The notes beneath the pieces are model-generated. The model did no database searches and was not told the DNA's origin. It saw only the letters and a list, made by a program, of their open reading frames with translations. A program made the position numbers and the translations under genes. From the NCBI GenBank assembly GCA_024509875.1, contig JAMPIV010004907.1:437501-501500 (forward strand): a stretch of 64,000 nucleotides of DNA, written 5' to 3'. Each line of letters starts with the position of its first letter. Position 1 is the first letter of the stretch. Below are positions 50,840 through 61,586 of this stretch, piece by piece. This DNA comes from Oreohelix idahoensis (lineage: Eukaryota > Mollusca > Gastropoda > Stylommatophora > Oreohelicidae).

Positions 50840-51660
50840 CATTGATAGTGCTTATTATTTATTCTTGTGGTCAGGATTAGTTTGCATACTTCTAGAATGG
50901 TGGTGTAGTTTCTAGTGGTTTTCCTTAGACCATCGCTGATAAGTCATTTGTATTTAAGTATGGCTTTATCATAGTACAGGACTTATCCGGTGAGCGCAAG
51001 TCATTGTGGCGCTTACTTGGTATTACATACCAGCGACTTTGATACTGATAGATTGAGGTGTTGGTTATTGCAAGTTATATTGGCATTTCTGTTGCATTGT
51101 ATTTCATATGTATTGCTAGCCGTGTGTGGCTTCCGTGTGTGCAGTGGTTAATAAAAGGGAACTTACCTGTTACAGGTGTTATGTTTAATTATTGTCAGCT
51201 ATTGTATGCTGTGGTCGTATCCTTAGATGATGAGCCAAAGAGTACATATTTATCATGTATTGAAATTCATCATCTAAGGATACGACCACAGCATACAATA
51301 GCTGACAATAATTAAACATAACACCTGTAACAGGTAAGTTCCCTTTTATTAACCACTGCACACACGGAAGCCACACACGGCTAGCAATACATATGAAATA
51401 CAATGCAACAGAAATGCCAATATAACTTGCAATAACCAACAACTCAATCTATCAGTATCAAAGTCGCTGGTATGTAATACCGAGTAAACGCCACAATGAC
51501 TTTCGCTCACCGGCTAAGTCCTGTACTATGATAAAGCCATACTTAAATACAAATGACTTATCAGCGATGGTCTAAGGAAAACCACTAGAAACTACACCAC
51601 CATTCTAGAAGTATGCAAACTAATCCTGACCACAAGAATAAATAATAAGCACTATCAATG
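50840..51660. repeat. Large palindrome: two 394-bp arms and a 33-nt loop
   Basis: Left arm 50840-51233 is the inverted complement of right arm 51267-51660 with only a few mismatches; the loop is 51234-51266. The same peptide frame (MLVIASYIGISVAL...) appears on opposite strands at 51058-51315 and 51185-51442 for this reason and is not a gene. A third copy of the right-arm sequence, with the loop sequence attached, lies at 51937-52342. I recognise no coding function or transposon family. Confidence 0.93.
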
Positions 51661-51766
51661 GCAGTGCCCCAGCTCTGGTTCATTCTTTGCATCTCGACCT
51701 CCACAGTTCTCCGCAAGTTGCTTTTTGTCAGCCTCTCTTTCGCTTTCCTTCAGGTGTCCATAGGTG
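51661..51766 (-). pseudogene. LINE C-terminal fragment as junction filler
   Basis: On the minus strand this is close to 29680-29775 (CCTGAAGGAAAGCGAAAGAG, ATGCAAAGAATGAACCAGAG), the PEGKRKRG...QRMNQSWGT part of the SINE-partner LINE. It has no 3' tail and is bordered exactly by the palindrome arm and repeat E. Confidence 0.75.
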
Positions 51767-51768
51767 GA

Positions 51769-51885
51769 TGTCACAGTACATATGCTCGACAAAATATTAA
51801 GTTGGTCACGCTGTAAGTGGCGACACTGAGAGAATAAAAAAACCCGTTTTGGTCAGGTGACCTGGAAAGGAAGTGCGCACAAATC
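51769..51885 (+). repeat. Repeat E, copy 2
   Basis: Direct repeat of 50628-50742; see that entry. Confidence 0.8.
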
Positions 51886-51936
51886 CCGGACGAGCTCCCA
51901 GATGTCACACAAAAACTATTTATACTGTGGATTTAA

Positions 51937-52342
51937 CACATGATAAATCTATTCTATTTGGCTCAATATCTAAGGATACGACCACAGCATACAATAGCTG
52001 ACATTAAGTAAACATAACACCTGAAACAGGTAAGTTCCCTTTTAATAATCACTGCACACACGGAAGCCACACACGGCTAGCAATACAAATGAAATACAAT
52101 GAAATAGAAATGCCAATAAAACTTGCAATAACCAACAACTCAATCTATCAGTATCAAAGTCGCTGGTATGTAATACCGAGTAAACGCCACAATGACTTTC
52201 GCTCACCGGCTAAGTCCTGTACTATGATAAAGCCATACTTAAATACAAATGACTTATCAGCGATGGTCTAAGGAAAACCACTAGAAACTACACCACCATT
52301 CTAGAAGTATGCAAACTAATCCTGACCACAAGAATAAATAAT
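51937..52342 (-). repeat. Third copy of the palindrome arm with loop
   Basis: Same orientation as the right arm (51267-51660). It additionally holds the loop sequence (ACATGATAAAT...TTTGGCTC), so it equals the inverted left arm plus loop. It is slightly more diverged. Confidence 0.85.
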
Positions 52343-52929
52343 ATTTAACATATTATGTAGTTTTTGTTAAACACTTTTTAAAAACAATCCTCTTGATATA
52401 CAGAGACAAAATCAAGGTGATTTGATCAAATTATTGCTTCATATGTATAAAAATAAGGTTCACTTTCATTCATTAATTAATATAAATAAGTCCTACTGTT
52501 GAGGGCCGTTTATAAGTTGAATGATAAATGAATGGGCCCTCAAATGTTAGAAGGTGGTCTCAAAATGTTAAAAGTGCTTGGCCATCATCACATATTAGGG
52601 GTCAGAGGTTTTCTTATCTGGCTCAAGTAATCTAGGGTTTACTTCTAATGTTAATCACAAAATCCAATTTGACAGTTACAAGTCCTCGGAATACATAAAT
52701 CCCGTGTGGAAGGGAAGGAGAGAAGCTCCTGACCGGGTTGGAAGGAAAGTCCACTGACCCCCTAGCCTCGCAATGACATGTCATTGGGCCAAAAGAGCTG
52801 GAAAGCTCGAGTGCCGCTGGTTAGAGAAAAAGAAAAAAAAAACGTCATAAAGCCTGGAGTTGATGACTTTCAGACTTTATTACATAACATCTTGTTTTAA
52901 CAGTAAGTATAAATACAATATATTATATT
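52343..52929. other. Unrecognised spacer
   Basis: Nothing recognised apart from a small inverted repeat (GAGGGCC...GGGCCCTC) near 52500-52540. Confidence 0.3.
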
Positions 52930-53275
52930 TGATAAGTGGGCCTGAAAATACACAGGGAAAAGACAAAGATTATGAGAATAAATGCAAGAAATGATAACAA
53001 GAAACTCCGCCTAGGCCAGTCCCAAGCCCGGCTGAAAAAGGAGGAGGGCGGCCTGCATGGAGGCCGTAAGATTGAACTTGAAGAAACACCACTAAAGGAT
53101 GTAGAATCGTACACATATCTTGGTAGCAATATAGACAAAGTTGGAGGAACAGACAATAATATCAAAATAAGAATACAAAAAGCAAGAGGCGCTTTCATTG
53201 TATTGGGAAACATATGGAGGTCAAGATAAATCAAGTCCAACACGAAAATAAGAAGTATTGATTGATTGATATATA
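52930..53275 (+). pseudogene. RTE fragment with an in-frame 66-bp insertion and internal deletion
   Basis: The coding frame (52936-53229) reads LKIHREKTKIMRINARNDNK, a 22-residue insertion, then IELEETPLKDVESYTYLGSN and a NIWRSR end followed by TAA. The element then jumps to the ATTGATTGATTGAT tail at 53258-53271, so about 0.4 kb of the expected C-terminus is deleted. The tail is the same as at 236-250, so both belong to one RTE family. The insertion (about 53010-53075) is the 5' terminal segment of the RTE at 19548. Confidence 0.75.
53010..53075 (+). repeat. Orphan copy of an RTE 5' terminal segment
   Basis: It matches 19548-19613 almost exactly (CTCCGCCTAGGCCAGTCCC, GAAAAAGGAGGAGGGCGGCC, TGCATGGAGGCCGTAAG). 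It lies alone inside another RTE's coding frame, 66 bp long, leaving the frame open. The remainder of the donor element is absent. AAG occurs at both borders. Confidence 0.75.
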
Positions 53276-53573
53276 TACTCCAGTTCATAGTACATTGAAG
53301 GTCTGCTTACAATCGTACGTCATCGGTTCCTTTAGTCTATCGAGTCTCAACTGTCTCAGTCGGCATATATCATTTTAATATAAAGCAATACATGCCACAA
53401 TCTGGTGCTATCAAGCACATGTCTCTTGATTCTAGTTGGCCATAATGATGCTCCCTGAGTATTTATAAAAAGGCTGCTCACCTTTCTTAACATACGCTTA
53501 CCATAAGTGCACAGAGCACAAATCAATAAGTGGCAAGTAGGCCACACTTTGAATTAAACATATACTAAACCCC
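53276..53573. other. Unrecognised spacer
   Basis: Nothing recognised. Confidence 0.3.
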
Positions 53574-54365
53574 TCAATAAACAACCTTAGATATGCAGAT
53601 GATACCGTGTTGTTAGCTGAAAGCGAACAGGAGTTACAAGAACTAGTGAAGCAAGTGAACAGTATAAGTCATGAATATGGATTCGACATTAATATTGAGA
53701 AAACAAAAACTATGATAATTAGCAAAACAGACGATAAACCCACATTAAAGATAAGCGTAAATGGGAAAATCCTGGAACAAGTCAAGAGCTACGTATATCT
53801 TGGTCATATAATAACAGAAGATGGCAGATGTGAAACAGAAATCAAGAAGAGAATAGGAATGGCCAAGGCTACATTCAACAACATGAAACATATACTGACA
53901 TCAAAACAGTTATCTCACAAATTAAAACTGAGAATCATAAAGTGTTATATATATTCTGCATTTCTGTATGGGGCAGAAACATGGACGATGTATAAGCATT
54001 TGGAAGAAAGAATTGAGTCTCTTGAAATGTGGATATATAGAAGAATGGGGCGTATCTCATGGAAAGAGAAGAAAACAAATAAGGAGGTCCTAGAAAATCT
54101 AGGTATGAAAAGAGAACTAATGAGGGAGATCAAAGTTCGGCAGCTAAAATACTTTCGCCACATAAAAAGGCATAACACCTTGCAGAAGACAAAATAGAAG
54201 GGAGAGGTGAAGGCAAACGTGCAAGGGGAAGACAGCGCTATAAGTGGGAAGATAACATCAAGAGATGGACAGGGAAGAGCCTATCAGAGTGCACCACCAA
54301 GACAAAAGACAGAAGACGTTGGAAATCCATTACAGCCAACCTTCGTTGTGGAGTTGGCAGCTGAT
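53574..54365 (+). pseudogene. LINE reverse transcriptase C-terminal half
   Basis: It starts at the catalytic motif (NLRYADDTVLLAESE), followed by FDINIEKTKTMIIS, KSYVYLGHIITEDGR, YGAETWTM, MWIYRRMGRISW and LKYFRHIKRH. A TAG and frameshift near 54190 are followed by GRGEGKRARGRQRYKWEDNI in the next frame. It is 5'-truncated at the YADD box and therefore dead. It is an RTE/CR1-like family distinct from the others here; the 3' end near 54365 is not marked by a clear tail. Confidence 0.75.
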
Positions 54366-54654
54366 GAGGATGAAACCCCTCGACGGAGTTTAACACACTT
54401 GGAGTATATAAGTGGTTATACCACATATTAACAAGTGGCAATGCCACACTTATAAAAAGACACATCCTATACGCCCAACGGCGAATCGCAGACTACTGTA
54501 TTTTTCTCAGTCTTCGTCAGGCCTAGCAACATTCGTACGACACCATTCTCGCGCATCTCCTATCATTTTATGTGTTCAGTTGAGGATGCGACGTGGTGCA
54601 AAAACTTCGATAAAAAGCAATCCATCAAAGTGACTTCACACCACGAAGCAAACC
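54366..54654. other. Unrecognised spacer
   Basis: It may include 3' untranslated sequence of the LINE fragment before it. Nothing else recognised. Confidence 0.3.
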
Positions 54655-55001
54655 TCAACACTGTCACGGATTGCCTCCCCTTTGCTCCGCAGTAGTAGTC
54701 CACCAGTGGCCAACACTCAAGAGTATCTAATATGGGTCTTCAAATGTGTCTACCTTCGCACAAGATTACTCTTGGCAGAGTTGTAGATAGAAGGATAATG
54801 ATGCTTCTATCTCAAGGGAGATTTCACAAGATGTTTTCAGAAGTCAAGAACAATGCTGCATAGGGCAGAGCACTATTAACGTATATCTGATCCGTCGCTT
54901 TTTGTGAAGAATCAAGTAATGGTTTCAGCCCGTTCAAGCACTCAGCTGGTGTAATCCAACGAAATTCTTTTATAAGTATTTGCTCTATAGATGTAAATAT
55001 A
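54655..55001 (+). repeat. R-family repeat, A module, left of the Tc1 insertion
   Basis: The landmarks CACAAGATTACTCTTGGCAG and AGATAGAAGGATAATGATGC match 57655-58000 and the inverted copies at 12990-13330 and 25890-26190. It ends at the TA (55000-55001) where the Tc1 element begins. Confidence 0.75.
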
Positions 55002-56526
55002 CTGTTCAAAAAAAAAAAAAGAAACGCACAGCTATCCGAGGGCGCGTTTTTATGAGTCTGTAAGTAAAATTTAGTGCTAGGGTATATAAAAACCAGCCTC
55101 AAATGTTCTTTACAGTGTCAAATGCACGTGTTGACCTGAATTGCGTTCGTATTTGTAATCGTTACAACGCAGTGATCAATAGTGTTTATGACGCAATTTT
55201 TGACCACAGCTCATATTGCGCGCACGTGAAAGCAACAAAATTTGGGGTGAACACTATTCACTGACTACGCAACTGAAACCCTATAAAAGGATAACGCTAC
55301 ACACAAAAAATTCAGTTCATTTTCAAGCAGACATTTATGGCGTCTCTATCGATAAATTTAAGGAACATTGCTATTGGCCGACTGCATGCAGGCGAAAGTC
55401 AAAGTCAGGTTGCCAGGCATCTAAACGTGCATCAGAGTACCATCAGTCGACTTTGGCACCGGTTCCAAGCCACTGGCTCAGTTGAAGACCGGCATCGCAG
55501 TGGACGACCCAGAGTGACAACAGCTATTATTCGGCTTCGTCACCTCAGAGACAGGTTTACAACAGCTTCCTCAACTGCCCAGTCATTGCCTGCAGGACGT
55601 CATGTGTCTGATCAAACTGTCCGGAATAGACTGCATGACGCTGGACTTTGGGCACAACGACCTCACCGAGGACCTGTCCTTATGCGCCGCCATCGCCAAA
55701 ATTGACTTCTTTGGGCCAACCAGCATCGTCCCTGGGCAGCATACAATCAATGGAGACGTGTCTGGTTTGGTGACGAATCTTTCTTTTTGTTGCAGCGTCA
55801 TGATAGACGGCGTAGGGTCTACCGTAGGCGAAATGAACGTTTTGCCCCAAAATTGCGTTGATGAAGCTCCGCCGCACGGTGGTGGAGGTGCAATGGTGTG
55901 GGGAATGATCAGTTACAACGGAAGGAGTCAATTGGTGCACATTGAAGGAGGCTTGAATGCGCAACGATATGTCAATGAAATTCTTCGACCCCATGTCCTT
56001 CCACTTTTGGCTGCCCAAAGGTCTGTGTTTCAACAGGACAACGCCAGACCCCATTGTGCACGGTTGACCACGCAGTTCCTGACTGCCAACAACATTCTCA
56101 CCCTTCCCTGGCCATCCCTGTCTCCAGACATGAGTCCGATTGAGCACCTGTGGGATGAGCTGCATAGACGTGTTTGTCGCCGAGACGTTGCTCCAGCCAG
56201 TCGTCGTGATCTGTTCCAGGCACTCCAGGAAGAGTGGGCAGCCATCCCACAGGCCCACATCAGACGTCTGATCGCATCCATGCCCAGGAGATGCCAGTCG
56301 CTGATCGATGCATGAGGAGGCCACACACCATACTAACGGGAAAGCCTGTACGCCAAAAAACTCCCGTGACCCAGATGCAAAATAACTGTCAATTGATTGG
56401 CTGAACCCTAAGGTATTCTTGTGTGCAATTTGAACAATTAACTCATTAAATTAAAAAAGTTATTGAATGTCAAAATTATGGCTATGTGTGTGCCTTCAGT
56501 AGCTATGCGTTTCTTTTTTTGAACAG
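55002..56526 (+). mobile_element. Tc1/mariner DNA transposon (1525 bp)
   Basis: Terminal inverted repeats CTGTTCAAAAAAA...GAAACGCA...AGCTA lie at 55002-55040 and, inverted, at about 56495-56526, flanked by TA dinucleotides (55000-55001 and 56527-56528). It inserted into an R-family copy; the other tandem copy (57655 onward) lacks it. It carries a single transposase frame with a few lesions. Confidence 0.92.
55337..56315 (+). pseudogene. Tc1-like transposase (DD34E), broken
   Basis: The N-terminal helix-turn-helix region (IAIGRLHAGESQSQVARHL, TISRLWHRFQATGSVEDRHR, SGRPRVT) is typical of Tc1 transposases. A TGA at 55703-55705 replaces a tryptophan codon. The same frame then continues through WFGDESFF until a one-base shift near 55850, after which the second frame carries AMVWGMIS, VFQQDNARPH and SPDMSPIEHLWDEL to the TGA at 56313. 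There are 34 residues between the second D and E, giving DD34E. All three catalytic residues survive, but the stop and shift make this copy inactive. Confidence 0.9.
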
Positions 56527-56528
56527 TA

Positions 56529-57654
56529 TATATGTCAAGATGTATATATATTACAGAATCTTGCTCATTCGTTTGCTTTCATATCTATAATAACTGAATC
56601 AACAATGATTGTTTTCTTTTAAAATAACACGTAACAAATTTAACAATCAATTAGTTTTAACAGGTTAAAATAACGATGGAATGATGGTGAATTTTAGGTG
56701 TATATAAAATTGTCTTCACTGAGACTTGGGTGAGGATTTATAAAAACCTTTTTTGCCCTGTTGCTGTTTCCTTTAATAAGAACTTAGCACGTCTAAGTGA
56801 GTCCTGCAGCCGTGGTTTCGTCAATTCTTTTGTGTTGAGGGCACTTCTCCACACAACTCGTCCAATGTAGATGGTTAGTGTTGACTTCCTGCTCTTGACT
56901 CACAACTACTGGCGTCGAAACTTTAGTCTTGCAGCTTCGTACCACGAACTTTAGGAAAAATAAAAGAGCAAATGCTTCTGCTAAGTACATTTGTGAGCCG
57001 CAAATTAACAGGCGCATTGTCACGCTGTCCACCCGCCAATGTTAGCATCTCTGAATAATTAGACCTTTTTGAGTTTACACAGCGTAACTCAGGGATTATG
57101 ATTAGAAATCACCGTTATTCTTCTTGTTACTTTATTGGGGAAAATGAATCTGGACAGGGCGAGGGCAATGGCTTGCCTGAATTACAATTAACAAGGTACA
57201 TATATCTCACAAAATGATACTATACACTTTAGGCACAGGTGATGTAATCATCACCCATCACTGCTGCATTCGGAGTCTGGGGTCACCTCTGCTGTCGGTT
57301 TTCTGTACGACTAGCAAGAAGCAATTATCAGCGCTTGCTGTAATGGTTTACGAATATACTATTTTCATATGTTGAAATTACCAGCCTCATATATAACCAC
57401 TTAGCAAGAAAAACATGTCAAATTCTTATTTGTAAAATATAGGTTCACAACTTACCCCAAATGGGATCTACAATCTCCTGGCACAGTTAGAATGGACACA
57501 TCAACTTAGGTTAGATGCTTCGAATACTGGGTCTGGGGTTATTTTAGAATCCCTCTTATTTTCTTGATTCTGATTCCTTAAGTCTCCAGTCTTTGTATTT
57601 AAAAAATGCTGGTTTACTTTTAAGTTTCAAAGTTGCCCAAATACTCTATCCTGG
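56529..57654 (+). repeat. R-family repeat, C and B modules, right of Tc1
   Basis: 56529-56945 aligns with 58005-58400 (TTGCTTTC-TA, ACTGAATCAAC, GAGTCCTG-AG). 56945-57655 aligns with the B modules at 26200 and 58400. Confidence 0.7.
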
Positions 57655-58849
57655 TTCTTTGTCACGGGATTGCCTCCCTTGCTTTGCAGTAGTGGTCCAT
57701 TTATGGTCACAACGCAAGCGTATCTAAAAGTAGGTCGTCCAAAGGTATCTATCTTCGCGCAATATTACTCTTGGCAAAGATGTAGATAGAAAATGAATGT
57801 CGTTTCTACCTTAGGGGACCGTTCACAAGAAATTCCCAGAAGTCAAGAAAAAACGCTGCTTAAGGGCTGAGCAAATTTGTTAACTTATTATCTGGTCCGT
57901 CGCCTTTTGTGAAGGGGTTATGCAATGATTCTGGCCGTCAAGCCCCCAGTTGGAGTAATCCAACGAATGCCCTCTTATGATTAATGGCTCTATATTTATA
58001 TATATGTATTTATCAAGAAGAACTGGCTAATATGTTTGCTTTCGTACATATAAACTGAATCAACTATTATTGTTTAGTTTAAAATAACATACAACAAGTT
58101 TAATAGTCAATTAGTCTGTAACATGGGAAAATAAATATGGAAAATTGGGTGAAAGTTATATTAAATTTTTCCTCATTGAGGTTTTGGTAGGGCGTTAATA
58201 ATAATGTCCGTATTTTTGCTGTAGCCTGTTATATAAAACTTAGCTCCAGATGAGTCCTGAAGCTGTGGTTTCCGTCACTTCATTTTGGTGATGAGTACAC
58301 TTCTCCACATAATTCGTCCACTGTAGGCGGTTGGTGGTGATACTCTTCTCTCACACTAGTGGCGTAGGCACTTCAGTACTTAAGTCTGATGTCTTGTAAC
58401 CACGAACTGTGACAAATTAGAAAGAAACAAATGCCTCAGTACATTTGTTCTCCGCAAACTAACAGGCTCATTTTCATGCGCTCCACCCACGAATGTTAAC
58501 CTCTCAGAAGAATTAAATTCCCGAGCACACAATGTAACTCAGGGAATTTGATCAAAATTCACCAATATTCTTCTGGGTGTCAACTAGGAAATTGCGTCTA
58601 GAGTGCATGGATAATGATTTGCATGAATTACAATGAAAAGGGTATATAAATCTCACAAAATGATTCTATACACTTAGGCACATGTGATGTATCATCACTC
58701 ATTGCTCGTCCTTACACTCGTCTGAGTTCTGGGGTCATCTCTGCTGTGGGGTTTCCCGCACGACTATTCAGAACCAATCACCAGCTCTTGCAGTAATGGT
58801 TTATGCATATACTATTTTCATATGTTGAGGTTGCCAGCCTTATATATAT
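57655..58849 (+). repeat. R-family repeat, second tandem unit (A, C, B)
   Basis: A at 57655-58000, C at 58001-58399 and B at 58400-58849 repeat the order of the preceding unit, giving a tandem period of about 1.5 kb once the Tc1 element is removed. B is cut by an LTR retrotransposon at 58850. Confidence 0.7.
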
Positions 58850-59332
58850 TGTCACAGTGTGATTAACACAGCTGTGGACTGGCGGTGCTCCGCTGGGGGC
58901 GGGTACATAATGTCAGTTGGGTGTGAGAGGTGTTTTCATACACTTAACTTAACAACACGAGACTGCGAGGTCAGCAGGTCAGGGGTGAACGCAAGGGGCC
59001 TTCTGATTGGGCAGTGAAGAAGAGAGAGGAGTGAGAGCGGAGGTTTTGGGGTGATGATGACCGACTGGTATTGTCGAATGCAAGAGGATATTTAGTTGTG
59101 AGAAGATAAGGCATTCGGTTATCTGAGATTTTCATCAATGTGTTACACTTCGCTAACTACATATATTGTTGTGATTTTGTGGTGATAATTATTTGAATAC
59201 ATTAGACAGAGTTGGGAACATTGCTAGTGTTCGTTATTATTTGAATGTGTTCCACTCCACCCCTCTGTCTCTCATGTGTAGTATTTCGAGGACTAAGGCA
59301 TACGTGTATTTAATACAAAATACCCTGTGTCA
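58850..59332 (+). repeat. 5' LTR of the third LTR element (483 bp)
   Basis: Starts TGTCACAGTGTG and ends CCCTGTGTCA (TG...CA). The right boundary is set by the primer site two bases later; the left boundary is where the R-family B module stops (GCCAGCCTTATATATAT). The 3' LTR is outside the window, so the ends are inferred. Confidence 0.7.
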
Positions 59333-59334
59333 GG

Positions 59335-59353
59335 TGGGGAGCTCGTATTTGGG
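59335..59353 (+). other. Primer-binding site of the third LTR element
   Basis: TGGGGAGCTCGTATTTGGG begins with the TGG that pairs with a tRNA CCA end, two bases after the LTR. It resembles tRNA-Pro-like sites but is not an exact match. Confidence 0.6.
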
Positions 59354-61586
59354 TCCTCAAATTTGATTTTCTTGTCATATTCTGCTTAAATATATGAAGT
59401 GTAAATTTGACACTGTGTTCCCTTCTCTTGATATTTATGTCGCCAGGTCAGAAACCTATTTTAGGTCACATACACTGTAGGCCTGTTTTTTCAGTCACGT
59501 AGTGTGAGGTACTTATTTTGTGAACAGTGAGTCACGGGTCACGGATTAGCGATACACAGTGAAGTGGGGTATTTATTATGAACAGTACGCTGTGTCAGAG
59601 CTAACAAAATGGCAGGTCGACATTGAGCACTCCTCTGGTTAAAAAAAACGACGCCGTTGTCGGCCAACGTCTGCGGTGTGAACCAGGTTGTGACAGGTTC
59701 GGTGACATTCATTTTGTTGTCTGCGGGGCTGAGAGGACGAAGATGTTGCTGCTAGTACAGGTTGGGCAAACAAGTTGATGGCAGCCTGGGTAGCATTCAT
59801 TTCAGCGTCTGACTAGTCAAGACTAGAGGCCGCTGCAGCGCCGTTTGAAAGCCAACAGTGGGACAGTGTTGCCACTACACAGTGTTTACTGGCTCATGAG
59901 ACGACGTACCTGTAGAAATCAAGTGATTGAGTCTTCTTGTGGAACGGGGTGCATGCCGAACACGGGAACTGGGGCATTACAGTATCAATATTTTACACAC
60001 GGTCGTTACGGAGGTTGCCAGAAGCTGAAGAGTACTAGATTTACGTTACGATCTTTGCCTTATACAAAACACTGCAGTCCATCATCATAAACTGTACTGA
60101 ACTTTTCCTCACGTAGAAGGCTGCACTACACCTTTGCAAACGGTGGTATCTTTCATGAACTCGTGAGATGTTATTGGAGTGGAGCTGGCAAATCCTCGCC
60201 TTGTGCTGACGACGAGCTAGTATACAGTTGTGGTATAACTTTGATGCGTGTGGTCGAACTTTTTGCTTGACATCCCTGTGATATTTCAGTGAAGACAAGG
60301 CACTATCTGGTAACACGCGTGGACTTTGTGCCTTACTCAAGGCTCATCCTAATGGACAATATTTGTAACTTTACGTAACTTTGTAACGTGTCGTTCGTTG
60401 TGTGGACCATTGGATCATTAGTGACTAAGGTGCTGTGGATATCAACGTCATCATCAGGAACCCAGACCTTTGGAGATCATCAATTTAATTGATTTATAGT
60501 TAACTTTCTTAATATAGTATTATTATTATATATTATTGGACACTTATTTTTCTTTTAGTACCTTTCTACTTTATAATATTATATAATTAGTAATCATTCT
60601 CCTGTGATCTCTTTTCCATTTGGTTGGTGAGTACGTCATCCAACTGGTGTGGTGTTGCAACATACTACCTTTGGTCACTTCATTGTCGATTGTAGGTTTT
60701 TGTTGTGTCTTCGTAGAAGTATAATTTTGGGGTAATTTGGTTCTTGTGTAGGTTTAGAATTTTCTCTTTTGAATTGTGGAAAGAGATTGTGCTAAACTGT
60801 TCTTTAGGACGGTTGCTAGGTGAATTGTGTGCCGGAGCACGGGCACATAGAGCTGACCCTATTGGCTGCCCTACATAATTCACGTTGCACATTTTAGTGT
60901 ATTAGTGGTGCAGGTCTGGTTTGTTTGCACGGTGTCATATGTGTAATAGTGTCTCTTTGTCATGTTTAATTGGAGTGTTCTCTTGTATTCTTCTTACTAT
61001 CATGTACATACGTTAATTTCCCAAACTCTTGTTTTCATTTGTTAACAGCTACGGTTTATAATTAGACATCTGCTGCTGTCTGAGGATTTTTTTTTCTTAT
61101 TCCACCGTACTGTTGTGTTCGTTCGTGTAGTAAGGTCGTCTTGATCATCCTCATTATTGTCATCATTGTTTGTATTTATGTTTGTTTGGTTGTAGTGAAG
61201 TGTATCTCAATTTCAATACCAATAGCATAAGAGTAGGTTGTGGATTTTTGCTTGTGTAGACGTCGTTTTCTGGTTTGGTTGAGAATCTCATGTATGTTTA
61301 TGCCATTAATTGTATTGCAGTGGGGGTTAGTTTCACTGCTTAAATATTATGGGTGTCATGGGTACAGCAAATTATGCTGTTGAATAACTTCACACCATTA
61401 TACTGAATACACCTATTTGATTGGTACAGTCAGTATTTCTGACTAGGCATTACATATAATTTTGATCTTTTTTTTTTTTTTTAAGTACAATATCTGATAA
61501 TTTTCCAGTGGGGAATACTGAAGGCATTTTTTTGTGTACACTGAATACTGCTTTAAGAAATTTGAATTTAATTACATTACATTACG
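59354..61586 (+). other. Long leader of the third LTR element
   Basis: About 2.2 kb with no long open frame before the gag ATG. I see no recognisable domain. It could be untranslated leader, a decayed upstream ORF, or hold another insertion. Confidence 0.45.

Noticed and set aside
51058..51442. Matching 85-residue hydrophobic proteins on opposite strands
   Set aside because: The match is a by-product of the palindrome arms; there is no family signature or independent support for translation.
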